From Phallusia mammillata (lineage: Eukaryota; Chordata; Ascidiacea; Phlebobranchia; Ascidiidae): a stretch of 64,000 bases of DNA. The stretch is taken from NCBI GenBank assembly GCA_003260075.1, contig QLIY01000017.1:1-64000 (forward strand), written 5' to 3'. Numbering within the stretch: position 1 is the stretch's first letter; the number at the start of each line of letters is the position of its first letter. Below are positions 46,001-58,900 of the stretch, piece after piece. The notes beneath the pieces are model-generated. The model did no database searches. It saw nothing but the letters and a program-made list of their open reading frames with translations, and was not told where the DNA came from. The position numbers and the translations under genes were made by a program.

Positions 46001-48307
46001 CTTTTCTTTTTCTTGCTGTTTTCCCGCTTTTCTTAAGTTCTTCAATTGTCTTGTATTTGTATTTTGGTTTCTTTTCTTTTGGCTCATCACCCTTTCTCCA
46101 CTGTTGTAACTCCGACTAAACATAATTTTAGGTCAAGCACAAAACAATTCCAAAATCAAACGCCTTTTATTTCCTTTTGAATACAGTGTTTTTGGACATT
46201 AATAGATATTTTAAAAAGGAGGTAAAATATAATTTTAACACTTTTAATGCGGTTGACCATATCTATGTCCAAAGACGTTTTGCGAAGAGTGCGGATTGAC
46301 TTAAATTTAAGTCAAAAGTTTTTGATCAAAAAGGCGGCTGTCTGTTAATGTACGTAGAGACAGCCCACACCATAAAATGTGTGATCGGCGCATGCCTTGG
46401 GCAACGGTTGGCGCGCATTAAACTTGATTATATGAATGGAGTCTTGTTTCATTACAATGTAACAAAGGCAACTTTACTTGCAAAGGCTTGAGGTAGTTAT
46501 AATGTATAAATGTTCGCACAAGTTAAATTTAAAGCAGTAAATTATTGTCTAGAAGTTTTCCAGTGCATAAGTTGTAACATTACTTCCATTGTAATTCGTT
46601 ATTGATAGTGTTGAGGCCTTGCAGCAGACAGGACAATGCAATTGTGTGCAATAATTAAAACAATTAACAAAAGTCTGCACTGAGCGCATGTTTGTGTGAT
46701 TGCTGGCCACACTGAAAGTGTTAACGAAACTTACTTTAAATTCTTCATCCTCCTCATCTTCAGAATCTTGTGTCGGAAAATGAATAAGAGACTGTTTGGT
46801 TCTTTCTGTGCCTGCTGCTCCAAGCCCAACCTTCCTCACCCGTTTGTGTGCTTCAATGGGATTAACAATACCCTGATTTCCCTTTCCAAGTCCCTTGCCG
46901 ACCTTGTAACCCATCTTTTGCATCAGTTTCATACCTAAAATTTAATACATTTGGTACAGATGTAAAAGTACCAACTTCATAAATCATATGCTTCTTACTC
47001 TGAATCAATATACTAAAATACCAATATACAACCTTTATAGCAAACTGACCAACCTAGTGTTAAATCAAGTAAAAATCATTCTTACCTATTCCTTTTGTAT
47101 GCCTCTCAAAACTAGCAAATTTCTGGTCCACTTTCTCCTTTTTACCCTTAGTTTGTAAACTGTATGTAACTTTTGATGGTGCCGCCTTTGGTTTTGTTGT
47201 AGCAAAAGACTTCTTTGACTTAATGAAAGCTTCACCCCTGTACAAAAAATGCATGTTAAAATAGGTATTTTATTCCTATAAATGACTTAAAACGATTTCC
47301 ATTAATTCTGAGATTTAAAAAAATATTTTAATCATGAACATTGCTGCCAAGGAACTGGTGTATAAAGAATATACCATGCATTTGTTTCAACAATCTCTGT
47401 TGTCATCATCAGTGCAAAAAATATTAATTGAAGAAATGCATAAAAATACTGTAACCGATAATAAACCTACTTTTCATTTTCATTAGTTGTTTCCTCATTC
47501 ACTTGTTCTTCTTCTTCTTCTGGAAGTGTTTCAGTTTGTTTCAATCCTCCACTCACAAAGTTGACTGGTGTAGAATATTTCTGTTTCTTTTGCTTGAATG
47601 TACTACACAGAAAATCAAACATTGTCATACAAACAGTATAATAAGTTATAGTCATTCACATACTTTTAAACTTTATTAACATAGTGGTTTATTGCATATT
47701 TGTCACCAACACAATGTTTTAGACAGTTAGAAGCACAAATACAAATTTGTTTGTTAAATTTATGATAAGTGGGCTAAGTAAATTTGCACTAACAACAATA
47801 TTCTGGTTTGCTAAACCTTTCAGTGCCATGAATGTTATATAATGAGATAAGTATACAATTAAACTGTGTTGTTAGTAATGTGTTTTCAGGATTGTATGGT
47901 ACAAGTACAAAACATCCAGTATGCGGTGTAAGGCAGCTGTACTCTATGTTTCAAAAAATTTGGACACCTTTTTTGGACTGCACATGAAAAATTGGCACTC
48001 GGTTAAAATGGTCTTGCATGCAGCCTTGGAAGTCATACACATGTGCGTGCAGGACTTAGTGGCCACACCCGTTTCTTGTGGGAAACTGCCATATTCTACA
48101 GCAAAAGACAATATTTGATACAGTTTAGTAAAATAAATCTTACCTCCAGCCACTCTCTTCCTCAGTGGCCCACATTCCATAAAGAGCATCTTCCCGTGTT
48201 TGCTTGAACGTGGGGCGATCAGGATTAAACTCGTTGAGCAAATCGCTGTTGCTTAAGCTAAAGCTTTCTACTTCGTTTCCGTCGTCCGAATCGTAAACAC
48301 CAGCCAT
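40014..48307 (-). CDS. TFIP11: Tuftelin-interacting protein 11 (spliceosome disassembly factor)
   Basis: G-patch partner of the helicase DHX15 in intron-lariat spliceosome release (yeast Ntr1). 17 exons read leftwards: 48307-48144, 47602-47471, 47237-47086, 46934-46735, 46115-45907, 45593-45437, 45335-45225, 44927-44826, 44743-44655, 44445-44352, 43892-43716, 43486-43371, 42980-42829, 42352-42276, 42216-42040, 41180-41085, 40250-40014; 813 residues, close to human TFIP11 (837). Signatures: N-terminal [11 protein letters not shown]-patch [30 protein letters not shown]-like helical core ([46 protein letters not shown]); C-terminal [22 protein letters not shown]. Phases agree at every junction. 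The donor of exon 11 (gtcgat) is weak. ATG at 48307 gives the family-like acidic start. Nuclear. Confidence 0.95.
41180..41533 (+). repeat. Direct duplication across a C run in a TFIP11 intron
   Basis: Copy 1 (41180-41351) and copy 2 (about 41362-41533) start cctgtgacccgtattgaaat and flank 12 C (41352-41363; two belong to the copy). Copies differ at scattered sites. Confidence 0.8.
41602..41820 (+). repeat. Direct duplication across a 10-C run in a TFIP11 intron
   Basis: Copy 1 (41602-41706) and copy 2 (41717-41820) both begin acatgacacaaaaagtcaac and flank C run 41707-41716. Confidence 0.8.
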
Positions 48308-49996
48308 GACGGTTATCTTTTGGCAGTTCCACAGACAATGGAACCCAACTGCATTAAAAGTATAATGACTGTTTGTGTCAACAAACTGTATTTAGCTGTT
48401 CTCAATTATTTTGTTCCCAAAGCACATGTTTTTTAAATGTTGCATGCTAAAAAAAGTAAAATACTTTCACATTAGACATATTTAATTCGGATAACAATTA
48501 TTTCTTTTTTATACAGCTTATTAGAAGAAACGGTTTGGAAACCTAATTCTGAGAATTGATTAGATCAGTTTGTTTAAAACAGCTTTCTTTTGCATTTTTA
48601 TTTGTTGTTTTTCAGGTTCACGCGGGTGGTTCCAACAAACTACTAAAACAAATCCCACAGAAGTAAAACACGTACTTAAACTGACCCGATTAGCGTACAT
48701 ATGTTCTGACGAATTGTTAATTACCGATATTTATATTTTGCGAACAAAAACATACGTTATATGAAATCAGTACAAAATGGGAAATACAAGGTGGAATTTT
48801 TGTCCTTAGTATTGTTGTGCAATAATCAGTAACTTGACACCAGTTGGACGAAAATTCTACTAATTTTTTTGTTAGTTCGTAAGTCGATGATTACAAAACC
48901 AACAACATTTTGTCCCAGTTTTTTTTTACAATATTCAGTGTTTTTTAGCGTCAATAGCCTTATACTTTATCTAATGATAATGACGTGTGCTAATGACGTG
49001 TGAACAAGATATTTGCCAAATTTTCGATTCGGCAGTACGGTTCTGTAACGGTGTCTTGTATCGCATCGCATGGCGGGGGATAACAATTCGACGGCATGTT
49101 GCTAGATATAGAGTTACGGCGGCCTTTGGGTCTTGTCCGGACAAGCGTTATTCCTTCCCAGAGGACATCTGTAATTGTTTTTAGGTGTAAACCTAAAAAA
49201 AAACTTGCAAATTCTCACATCATCCTGTGTGCAATGTTCTGTTAAAAGTAGCCTACTACTGTTGTCAGCGATTTACTTTTGGCAGCTGACATATTCACAC
49301 CTTTGACTCCCCTTGCTTTTATTGGTTGCTGTTGCCACCTCGTCGTCTGGGTCATTTAAATGTAGACGGCTTATATAAAAGTGGACAACCGTAGGAATCG
49401 CAGTGTACTGGTAAAAGAAGATGTAAATGCAGCCTTGGGGTCGAAGTTTCGGGAAGGACGACCAATCGAATATCCTTGAGAACGCACCAAGGGCAAATCA
49501 CAGCTTGCCCGCGCAATAAAACAAAGGTAACTTTACACCAGTTTGTCACAAAGCGCTACACGGTTTTGGAACGCTGAGGTCTGGAGATTTCAGAGGTCAA
49601 ACCAACGTCCCAATCGGACGAAGTAAGATGTAATTTTGAAAGCCAAGAAAGACAAGACTAGCTAGGTCAGTTTAGTTTCATTTATGTACGTTTGAAAATG
49701 AACAAACGGCAACAAAAGCAATGCAACAAACCGGACCTAGCTGAAACCGCGATAATAATAATCAGAAAAAAACAACTATTACCGTTTTTAGACAAAAAGG
49801 TAAATAGCATGTATGTAGGACCTGATTTTTCGTGGCTTAATGAAGTGGAGTATGTTGGAGGTGGTTAAGTTGGGTTTTATTTAATATTAGAGACAGGGTA
49901 GCGACATCAACATCAGCAGTATTTTATATTTTAACGTGTTTGATAGTTTTTTAGGTATATAGCGTAGAAATAGTAGATATATAATCAAGTATTAAC
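48308..49996. promoter_or_regulatory. Divergent promoter region between TFIP11 and creatine kinase
   Basis: 1.7 kb head-to-head spacer. A TATA-like tatataaaa at 49372-49380 points toward the creatine kinase, with an E-box CAGCTG at 49283-49288. The TATA box is about 620 bp from the kinase ATG, so a 5'-UTR intron is possible (candidate donor gtaact near 49528). No TATA was noticed for TFIP11. Confidence 0.45.
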
Positions 49997-52900
49997 ATGA
50001 CATCTGCATGGACAAAATCTATTCCTGTGGCAGCACTTGCGCTGGGTGGCGCTGCTGCGTACATGCACAACAACGAAGCACATGCAAGACTGCCGCCAAC
50101 TCGTCAACTTAAGTTTCCTCCAAGGTGAGTGCGTTTCTTGTTTTAAGGACCTCAATTCAGAGTTGAGAGTGGATGGAGTCAGGCCTTGCGGGTCGGGTTG
50201 GGGCTTCAGTAAGAATTATACTGGCTTGACTCCTGACCTGACTTGGCCTCGTTTGCACCGCAATTTTGTCTTGCTATGGGGTCTCATCTGGGCTTATTTT
50301 TACTAAATCAGGTTCGGGTCGGTTTACAATTTCGGGTTCGGTCTAGGCCCCAATGTCGTGTCCAACTACTCACAAGTTTCTTAGTTTCTTAATTTATAAG
50401 TTACATGTAGGCTCATTTTAGTTTCTAATGAAGGCTTATAAGGCATATACTGTGAAAATATTGACTTGAACTTTGCAGAAAACGTATGACATGTTTGAAG
50501 TTCATATTGGCCTAAATTGCACCCTAAAACAACATAGTTTTGAACCAAGTTTTGTGCAACAAAGCAGGAAGCATCAACCAGTAACGTCCTGTTTTCAAAA
50601 AATGTAAAAAAATTAATAGAAAAACTAGCATTTTTGTAATGATGTGTTAACTGGGTGATTAACACCTTCTAAGTTCCATATATTCTTTGCTCGGGAAAGG
50701 GTCTTTTTAAATCGTACAAAATTCTTTTGAATTGGTTTTATTTCGGTTTATCTTGAGAAACTGAATACGCTAAAAGGTATAAAATAACCATCCCGAATAC
50801 AATTATTGCACTGTTACCAAATCGTCATTGGCCCGTCACTTACCCAATGCCTATAGTGTGGTTGTATGTACAAAGAAGTAAATAAAAAACAACGCTTTGA
50901 GCAAAATACCAACAAATGATCGAGTACAATAAAACCGCAAATAGCTCGTGGCAATAACACACCGACTAGTTCATTAAAAACATTTGCCCCAAAGCGAACT
51001 TGCGACTAGAACAAAATGTTTCTAAAGATAGAAAAAAAAAAACAATTTGCAACGACCAAAAACAAAAAAAATGTTAACAAGGGTCCTAAACATAGGTGGA
51101 TAACAGTTAAAATGAAGTAAAAGTAGAGGCTGTATAATTCATAGAACCCCACAATCACCAAATTTTAATATGGGAGCAAGTGGGGCATGCAATAACCACT
51201 GAAAAATCACGTATCGCTATTTTTGCGATGCAAATTATAAAATATTTTTAGTCGTTACAAAAACGTGATACGTGTTGGTAACAAAGATTTTGTGCACACG
51301 TCACCAAAGTTTGATTACGAGGCGGTTCCAAGTTGAAAATTGCCTTCCAAATGGTCAATGTGTTTTTTTCTTGTTGGCAAAAACCACTGCAACCACGATG
51401 ATAATTATAAGTAAGACGAGCGCCACTCCAAGGATAATCCACATTTTCTTGTTTTTTAACCAGAACTTTCGACGGATTTCGGTAGTTTTTTTCTCAAAAA
51501 TACTTGCGTTTTCTTTAAGCTTCTCTGATTTGTCCTAAATAAAAAACATCGGCAAGGTTGAAAATATGTAAGACGCAACAAAAATCACAAAGCTATAAAA
51601 CCACACAATTTGTTGGATTCACGAGAAAAAATGAATGAGAAAATTTACAACATAACATACAAAACAACCAGTGTTGCCTACTTGTAAGTCGTCCAGCTTG
51701 TTTCCTCGATCGGCCAAGGTCTTTGTATTGTCGTGCATAATTTCCACAACTTTTTGCACCTAGAAAGCAGTTGTTTAAAAAATTTAGCTAAAATTTGCGC
51801 CGTATTAACAGTGCATTTGGATTTGAATTATGTTTACAATGTCACGTCAGTGACATACTCTTTACAAACAGGCACCTACATATATTTAGTGTTTGCAACA
51901 GTTCTTGGGACAGTATGTTACGGAAAACGAGGCCGAGGAGTTAATGGCATAAAACGATAACGGACCCCTGACTTAGGTTGTTTAGTTACTATTACGAACC
52001 GCTGCGTCCATTTGCTCAAGGTTCGCGTTGCTTTGAGTCTGACCCGAAGAGGATGATACTTGTTGGCTTGACGACGGTTGGTTGTTTGAGGGAACCGGGC
52101 TCAGGCTGCGTTTAGGCGACGATGTTCCTGCTTTTTCGTGTATTGGCGCAAACAGCGTTGTTCCATCGGGATCTGTAATAGCATCGTTTAACAGTGGTTT
52201 TCAACCCTTTGTAGTAACAAACCTTTTATAAATTTACCCAACGGACACGTAAAATAAACCTTAAGGTAAAACCCAGGTTGGGAACCAAATAGAGTTATAT
52301 AACACGCTTTGTTATTAAGATCGTAAAAAATCAAGCACAAAATGGGTATCTGTATTGGAAAAAGGGACATATTTGGGTGGTTTTGGCATGGAGCTACATG
52401 CTTTATTTGAATCCCATTTTTAATGCCTTGGCCTTAACATGAACTTTAGGTATTGGAAAAACAACACGCCCATATATCCACACAAACAAACGTTGTAATC
52501 CCTATCTTTGTTGCGCTGACTTACACCAGTACTTATATGAGCAGTGAAGCAAATGTAAATTTGGCAATTACACGGAAATACTTTAATGCTCGTTGAATAC
52601 CTTCGTTTTCTTTTGTCTCACTTTCTTCCAACTCGTCCATAGTGGCGAATGATAGTTTGTCGTCAGGTTTATTTGGATTGTTGCGCCCACGAAAAGTTCT
52701 TCGCGATCCGCGGCCCCTTGAAAGCCTAAGCCAAGTTCAGGTTTTCTTTACAAAAACTACTATATAGGAAGCAACCAAATGGTTACACATTATTTCTGCC
52801 TACCCACAAGCCTTTAGGGTGAACTAGGGCCTAAATAGGTAATCGATTAATTTTTTGGCATCGATCCTACTGATGAAGGTTCATAATAGTTGGAAATAAT

Positions 52901-55900
52901 GTGACGACCGGTTGTACAACGTCATACCACAGTTTGTGACTCGCGTCATAGTTGAAATAGGAATACGGAAACAGGGGCATGACTAAACAAGTGGCAGCGT
53001 CACCTTGCCAAACTGCCAGCTCACTGAACTATGATATGCATGATGACATTTCTAACAAAACGATTTAGTAGGCTAAGTGGGTTTTATTTAACACAAAAAC
53101 TAGATGCTATAACCGACACACCGCCGGCACGGTTGTCTGTACTGCTGCAGTTACGTGTCTTAACATAGTCATCTCGTTTAATAGAAATTAAACTATAAAT
53201 GGGCTTCTGAAAAGTCTTAAATAAATAAAGTGTTAATAATAGTGCATTTCACTTTTTTAAGGTCGTTTAAACACGCTGTCACTTTTAAATTAATTTGTTT
53301 TGTTTGTTCTGTATTTCTCCAGTACACATTATATAGTTTTTTTCATTTACTGCATTGATCAACTAATATCTTACCCGGGTGTAAGTTCTTTTGCTGGTGC
53401 GCTTGGAGCATTTTTTTGTTTCTTTCCGTGCTTGTCCTTGCACTTTTTACACTCGGGTTCGATTTTGTCTTGACACTTTTCGTGAACGTTTGCACCACAC
53501 TCTGAAAAACAAAGAGAAAGTTAAACTATGCTATTGGTTCAAATATATTGCCATAAATCCATCTGTGTGTTGTTTTGCCCCACATCCCAAAAGCTTTGTG
53601 ATCATGTGTCGAGTTACGTCTTTTATCTGGATTGAAGTCATTTATAAACAGCAACGATGGCAACATTATGCAACCAACGCCTATATTTGTGTGACAGCGC
53701 GTTATCGTGGTGCACATGGGAAGGGCTTCATCCCGCTTACCGCAAACTGCGCAATAACCTCCTGTGGCACCGTCAACGCAGTTGCAACGGTCGTGCCTGT
53801 ATAGCATAGAACACAGCAGTCCACTGTTACGTTCATCCCATCTCTACAGTAACCGTTCGCTAAAGTTATATTTCGCAAGACAACGTTTTTTAATAAGAAA
53901 GCGACATGGACCATATATGACAGTGCTAATACGACTATAACAAAAGCGGTCGCTGTCTATTGTAGCCGGGGGCCTTCTAAAGTCGACTTGTTGCTTATCG
54001 CAAGCCGTGTGCGTTTGATATGCCAAGCCACCGAGCTCACGCGTTTCCTTCCCATTATTGTAGCCGTTATGCCAATCAACAAGGCTTGGCACGCCGCCAA
54101 CATACGAAAACGAAAATCTAATGGATGGTTTTACACCCAGCGACAGACGAGCATTGATTTTGTTTGTCTTTCCTGTTTAACACAGTTGTGGAGGTAACTT
54201 TTTGACACAGAACATCTAATTGGCCTTCTGCTTACAAGCAAACAACTTGGCAACGGAAATGCATGTTATGGATTGTTACTACTGCTATTAGTGGCTTAAA
54301 TATGTAGTTTTATATAGGTTTGACCACTCGTTTGCAGTATTACCGTTTCATACCAACACAAAGGTTTTATTGTTGCACAAAGCAGTACATAAAAATAGGA
54401 GAAAAAAATATTGTGGATGCTTGTGTGGTTGCTTACCTGAGCATTTCATTCCCTGGTTCACGACCCCGACAAGCATTTTGCCGCAGAAGTCGCAGAATGT
54501 TGGCTGTTTGTATGTTCTCTCCCGAAAGTTGTGGTTACCAACGATCTAACAAAACAAACATGTAAATACAGTGGGTGCTTAACCAACTTCTAATAAATTA
54601 TAAATAATGTGGTCCCATTTTCCATTCCCCTAGTCCCTGGGGACTTATTGAATGTAAAAACTGCAGGAAAAATTCCATTGCTGCTCATTTGAGGTTAGCG
54701 GTAAACATACTTACTCACCACTTCTATGCAATTTTTCTTTAAATCTTCTTGGCATTTTTCGTGCACGTCGGTCTCGCACCCTGCGAAGCGGAAAACGTTA
54801 ATCGAACTGTGCAACAAAACTTGCTGCCGAAAAATGCTTTTTCATGAGGTCACAACAACAATTCAATAACCACGTATTCATATGTTTTAGCACAAACCAA
54901 CTACATTCGATGCCCTCAAGACAAATTCCTTTCAAGCTGTGTGCACCGCGCTAAATTTCTAGTAGGCATTAACGCCTTGTAACATACCAAGCTCACATGC
55001 AAGAATTCGTTTAACTGTTGAGCAACAATGTATGTAAGAGTCGAAACAGTAGAAGGCATTCTAATTTTGCAAGCAAACTGTTGATCAGATAATCAAGCAT
55101 TAAAATTTGCGAAGATGAACACATATGGGAATGCTTGGGAAACTGACTTGATTCGGTATAACGCCTTCACTGGGCCTGGCGTGCTATGGTCATTAAAAAC
55201 TGTTGTCGGTCTAGGACAGGCAAATGAACATAATAACATACTTTTGCACCGCAGCCCTTGCTTGATAACTCCCACCAGCAGTCCACCGCAGTGCTCACAA
55301 AACGTCGGTCGTTTGTAGTTGTGCACTTGAAACTTATGTTGACTGACAGACTGCATAACTTTGCCAGTACGGTCCACGAATGGGTTATCCGTCCCAAATG
55401 TGTCGTATTTCGGTGTTTGTTCTTGTAGAAATGGATTTGTTTGGGTATCTTCCTCCTCAAAGGGATTTGACTGCAAAAGAGAGCAGTCTGTTGAAAATCG
55501 CAACAATACTGCAAGCGGTGCTACCATTTGCACTTCGGATATTCAAAACGATGTGAACTTTTAACTTACCATTATTTACTACTTTTTTAATGCATATACA
55601 ACCAAAGTTGTGGCCGTCATTTTTCGACTTAAACTTTATACCCTTTCATATCAGTTGAAAATTGTAGCTAAATGTATATAAAAGTCAGCCTACGGCCTTA
55701 AATTGATTCAAAAACAGTACATGAGTGCACATCTGTGTAGGGCCTTCCATATAACTAAAATCTCACTGGTAAAGTACGTGGTGTTTAGACTACGCTGTTT
55801 ATAATGCCAAATGCAAATCAGATATATCACGGGTAACAGTCCAACATAGAGTGTTGTTCTGTCAGGTTAAGCTGCAAAAATAACTGGTATTTCACAAGCA

Positions 55901-58900
55901 TCACTACAACTGAATATAAATTCCCTGGGGACATTATAAAAGCCCGTTACTGCCGAACCCTTCTTTAAACAAACGTTGATGTCGTTCACGATAATGCAGG
56001 CGTCACAGCATGCTGTGCGAGCTGTATCTTAAAGTTTACCAAAATAGCCTAACTCGTCACTACTATACTCTCATCCACTCTGAATACAAAGCAAATTTGT
56101 TTCTCCTAAGCTTAATACAGTAAATGTGCATGGTTACTTCCCAATAATTTCTACAGGCGGTTCGGTATTGTCTAACCGTTCGGAACCATTCCTTGGCAGA
56201 ACACGAGAAGTGGGGGCATTGTGTTTAACTTCCTTAACAACAAACCGTCACACCACGCTAAAGAAACGTCTCAAAAGAAGTCGCCTGATAACCCAAATCT
56301 CTGAATTTAACCAAATTCTATGCACAAATGAAATTGTACTCAAATTTAGGTAATTTGTAACTGTTGTACACTTAAGGGGCACGATTTTCGCTGATTTTAA
56401 GCCTAAAATATCTTGTACTCGCGAATCTGTTGGGCTTAGACACCTCAAAACAGACAAGCGCGGTTTGTCTATGGCTAGTAAGCAAACAAGCAGCACAAAG
56501 CTATATTAGAGAGAAGTTTTCAAACAGAAACTTTGTTACACCGTAGAACAAAACAAATATTTCCAGAACTTACCTGTTTGCTTAGCACTTTCCAAATAAC
56601 GCTCCAGAATACATGCGATGTAGTTTTCCTGCGAATATCTTCGGTGACATCACAGCTGTTTACGGCCTCATAAGGGAGCGCGTTGCCTTAGTCATGTGGT
56701 CAGAGCCCTAATACGTCACCTGAAAAAATGTGTTCACCTTTGCTGAAAAGCTAAAGCAGTGATGATCGAACGTGGCTTCATGCAAAATAACTGGCGCGGT
56801 ACATTTTTTGGCAAAGCTTGCGAAAAAGGCCGAGGAGGTGGTTTAGTGTGTAGGTTGTTTCTGATTTGGTTTAATGCACTTTGGAAACGAAATGCTGTTG
56901 TTTTAACACGGCATTTTTACCGATATTTCTTTAATGCTGTCTATAATGACAGGTCAGATACCAGCGATCAGACTTAAATTTAACAAAGCTGACATTGTTT
57001 TATGACTCTCCTTGCAAGCTTTCACTTACAATAACGAAACTAAAACTAGGGTGACGTTTACAAATTGATTTTCCTTGTTATCTTTCTTTCAACAAATCTT
57101 TCACTATCTCTCAGATACAATAGATATCGAAATGCACTACAGTGCACTCGTGCACTTCCGGATAGTGAGTTTTCTCTGCAGCCCTTCATATTTCAAGAGG
57201 TTAACGCTAAAACAACACCTGCTTGTTTGTCTACAAGTCATCACTACAAAATATAGCACTTTATTCATTCCTAAATGCTAAGTTTTTTCAAAGATTTCCC
57301 TCGCAAAATTACTTCAATATGAAATGTCTGGTTCATAAAGTTGTATGGTATGTTGTATAATACTGCTCTCAAAGGCAAACCTGAACGCGGTAGCTATGCA
57401 GCTATTGAGTTTACTTCCCGGAGTAAAGAGGATGTCAACATTTTGTGGACGTAATTAATGGTTTTTCTAAAACTACCGGTTTCATGTGTTTGTTGGACCT
57501 TTGCTGGCGAAATAATGCACTCTATGCACAGGTTGCGTTCCACTTCCGCAGTACTTTAAAGTTTAAACGGCTCAAAGTTGATTTTCTGTTTATTATATTG
57601 GCCGCAAACTGAGGTTCATATAATGTCAACCAGAGCCAGTAGCATAAGAACGCGCGGTTGAAAAATCACAAATACAACTTCCATTTACACTTTAAAGGCA
57701 AAATTGGCTACGTTACACTGAATGCAAGCTGTTGCGGTACAAACGTTTTTTTACAATACGTTTTTCCAACATCTTCCAGCTATACGGCGTTTGACCAATA
57801 CAAAACTGTTTAGGAATACTAATGAACTGCCGGTAAAACATAACTTGCGTATATACAAAATGTCCATTAGCAACATCCTTTAAAATATTTCAAAGGTTTA
57901 ACAGCCCTGAAAGTTTAAATTGTGTGAGCCATTTACACTAACGATATAGTCCACCGCATCAGGTTTGTCATCCTTTATTTATTGTTAAGCCAATATGTTG
58001 CCCAAATTAAACGCCTCTATACCCCTTGTTTTGCATAGTGCTGACTTTCCGGATCTTACGCACCACCACAACATCATGAAGAACCATCTGACACCGGGAG
58101 TGTACGCAAAATTGCGTGACGTTGTTACACCAAACGGTATCACCCTGGATCAGTGCATCCAGACTGGCGTGGACAACCAGGGTCACCCTTTCATTAAGAT
58201 TGTCGGACTGGTTGCTGGTGACGAAGAATCGTACGAGGTGATTTAATAATAACTGACCCTTTGTAGATTTCGATTAGACATTCTTACTGGAGGTACACAA
58301 GCATCCGTTTCATTTTGGCAATATCAGCCAACCCGGTTTGTGACCTAAAAGTAGGAAGCGCTGGTATGAATGATAAATGTTGAGATAATCAAGCTCTTTT
58401 GTGTAAAACGCCACGGCGTGTGTGTCACCTTATTCACGCCTGTCTACCAGATTGCCCAGTTAAAATATGAACTGTCTACATGTTGACGCAGCCCTTGAAT
58501 CACACGAGCTAAATAATCAATATATTTTGGGGGTGATTCTTTATTCACATACCACAAGCCCAATAATGTTGTCGTGTGGTTACGAAATGATTTTTTTAGG
58601 TTTTCAAGGAGCTTTTTTATCCCGTGATCAAGGAAAGACACAATGGCTACGACCCAGAGACGCAAACGCACCCTATTGATTTGGACGCGTCGAAAATCAA
58701 AGGAGGCCAACTTGACGAGAAGTACAACTCCTACCTCGTGTGTCTTCTGTAGTTAACTCGCATTAATTACAGAAATTGTATTTCCTATTAGATACGTCCT
58801 GTCTTCCCGCGTCAGAACTGGTCGCGCAATCCGGGGAATTCCCCATCCACCAGTGTGTTCCCGTGCTGAGCGCCGCGAAGTGGAGAGAGTTGTGACTGAC

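Larger units (their letters stand above)
50125..58038 (+). other. Creatine kinase intron 1 hosting a nested antisense gene
   Basis: The nested gene fills 51355-55572. The parts 50361-51354 and 55573-58038 hold no recognised coding exon; a possible 5'-UTR exon of the nested gene ends near 56577 (donor gtaag on the minus strand) but its frame lacks an ATG. Confidence 0.6.

Noticed and set aside
56571..56680. Possible first coding exon of the C1-SNARE gene
   Set aside because: The frame that would join to SNPFEEE has a stop and no ATG; the ATG at 55572 next to a perfect donor fits better, so this is at most 5' UTR.
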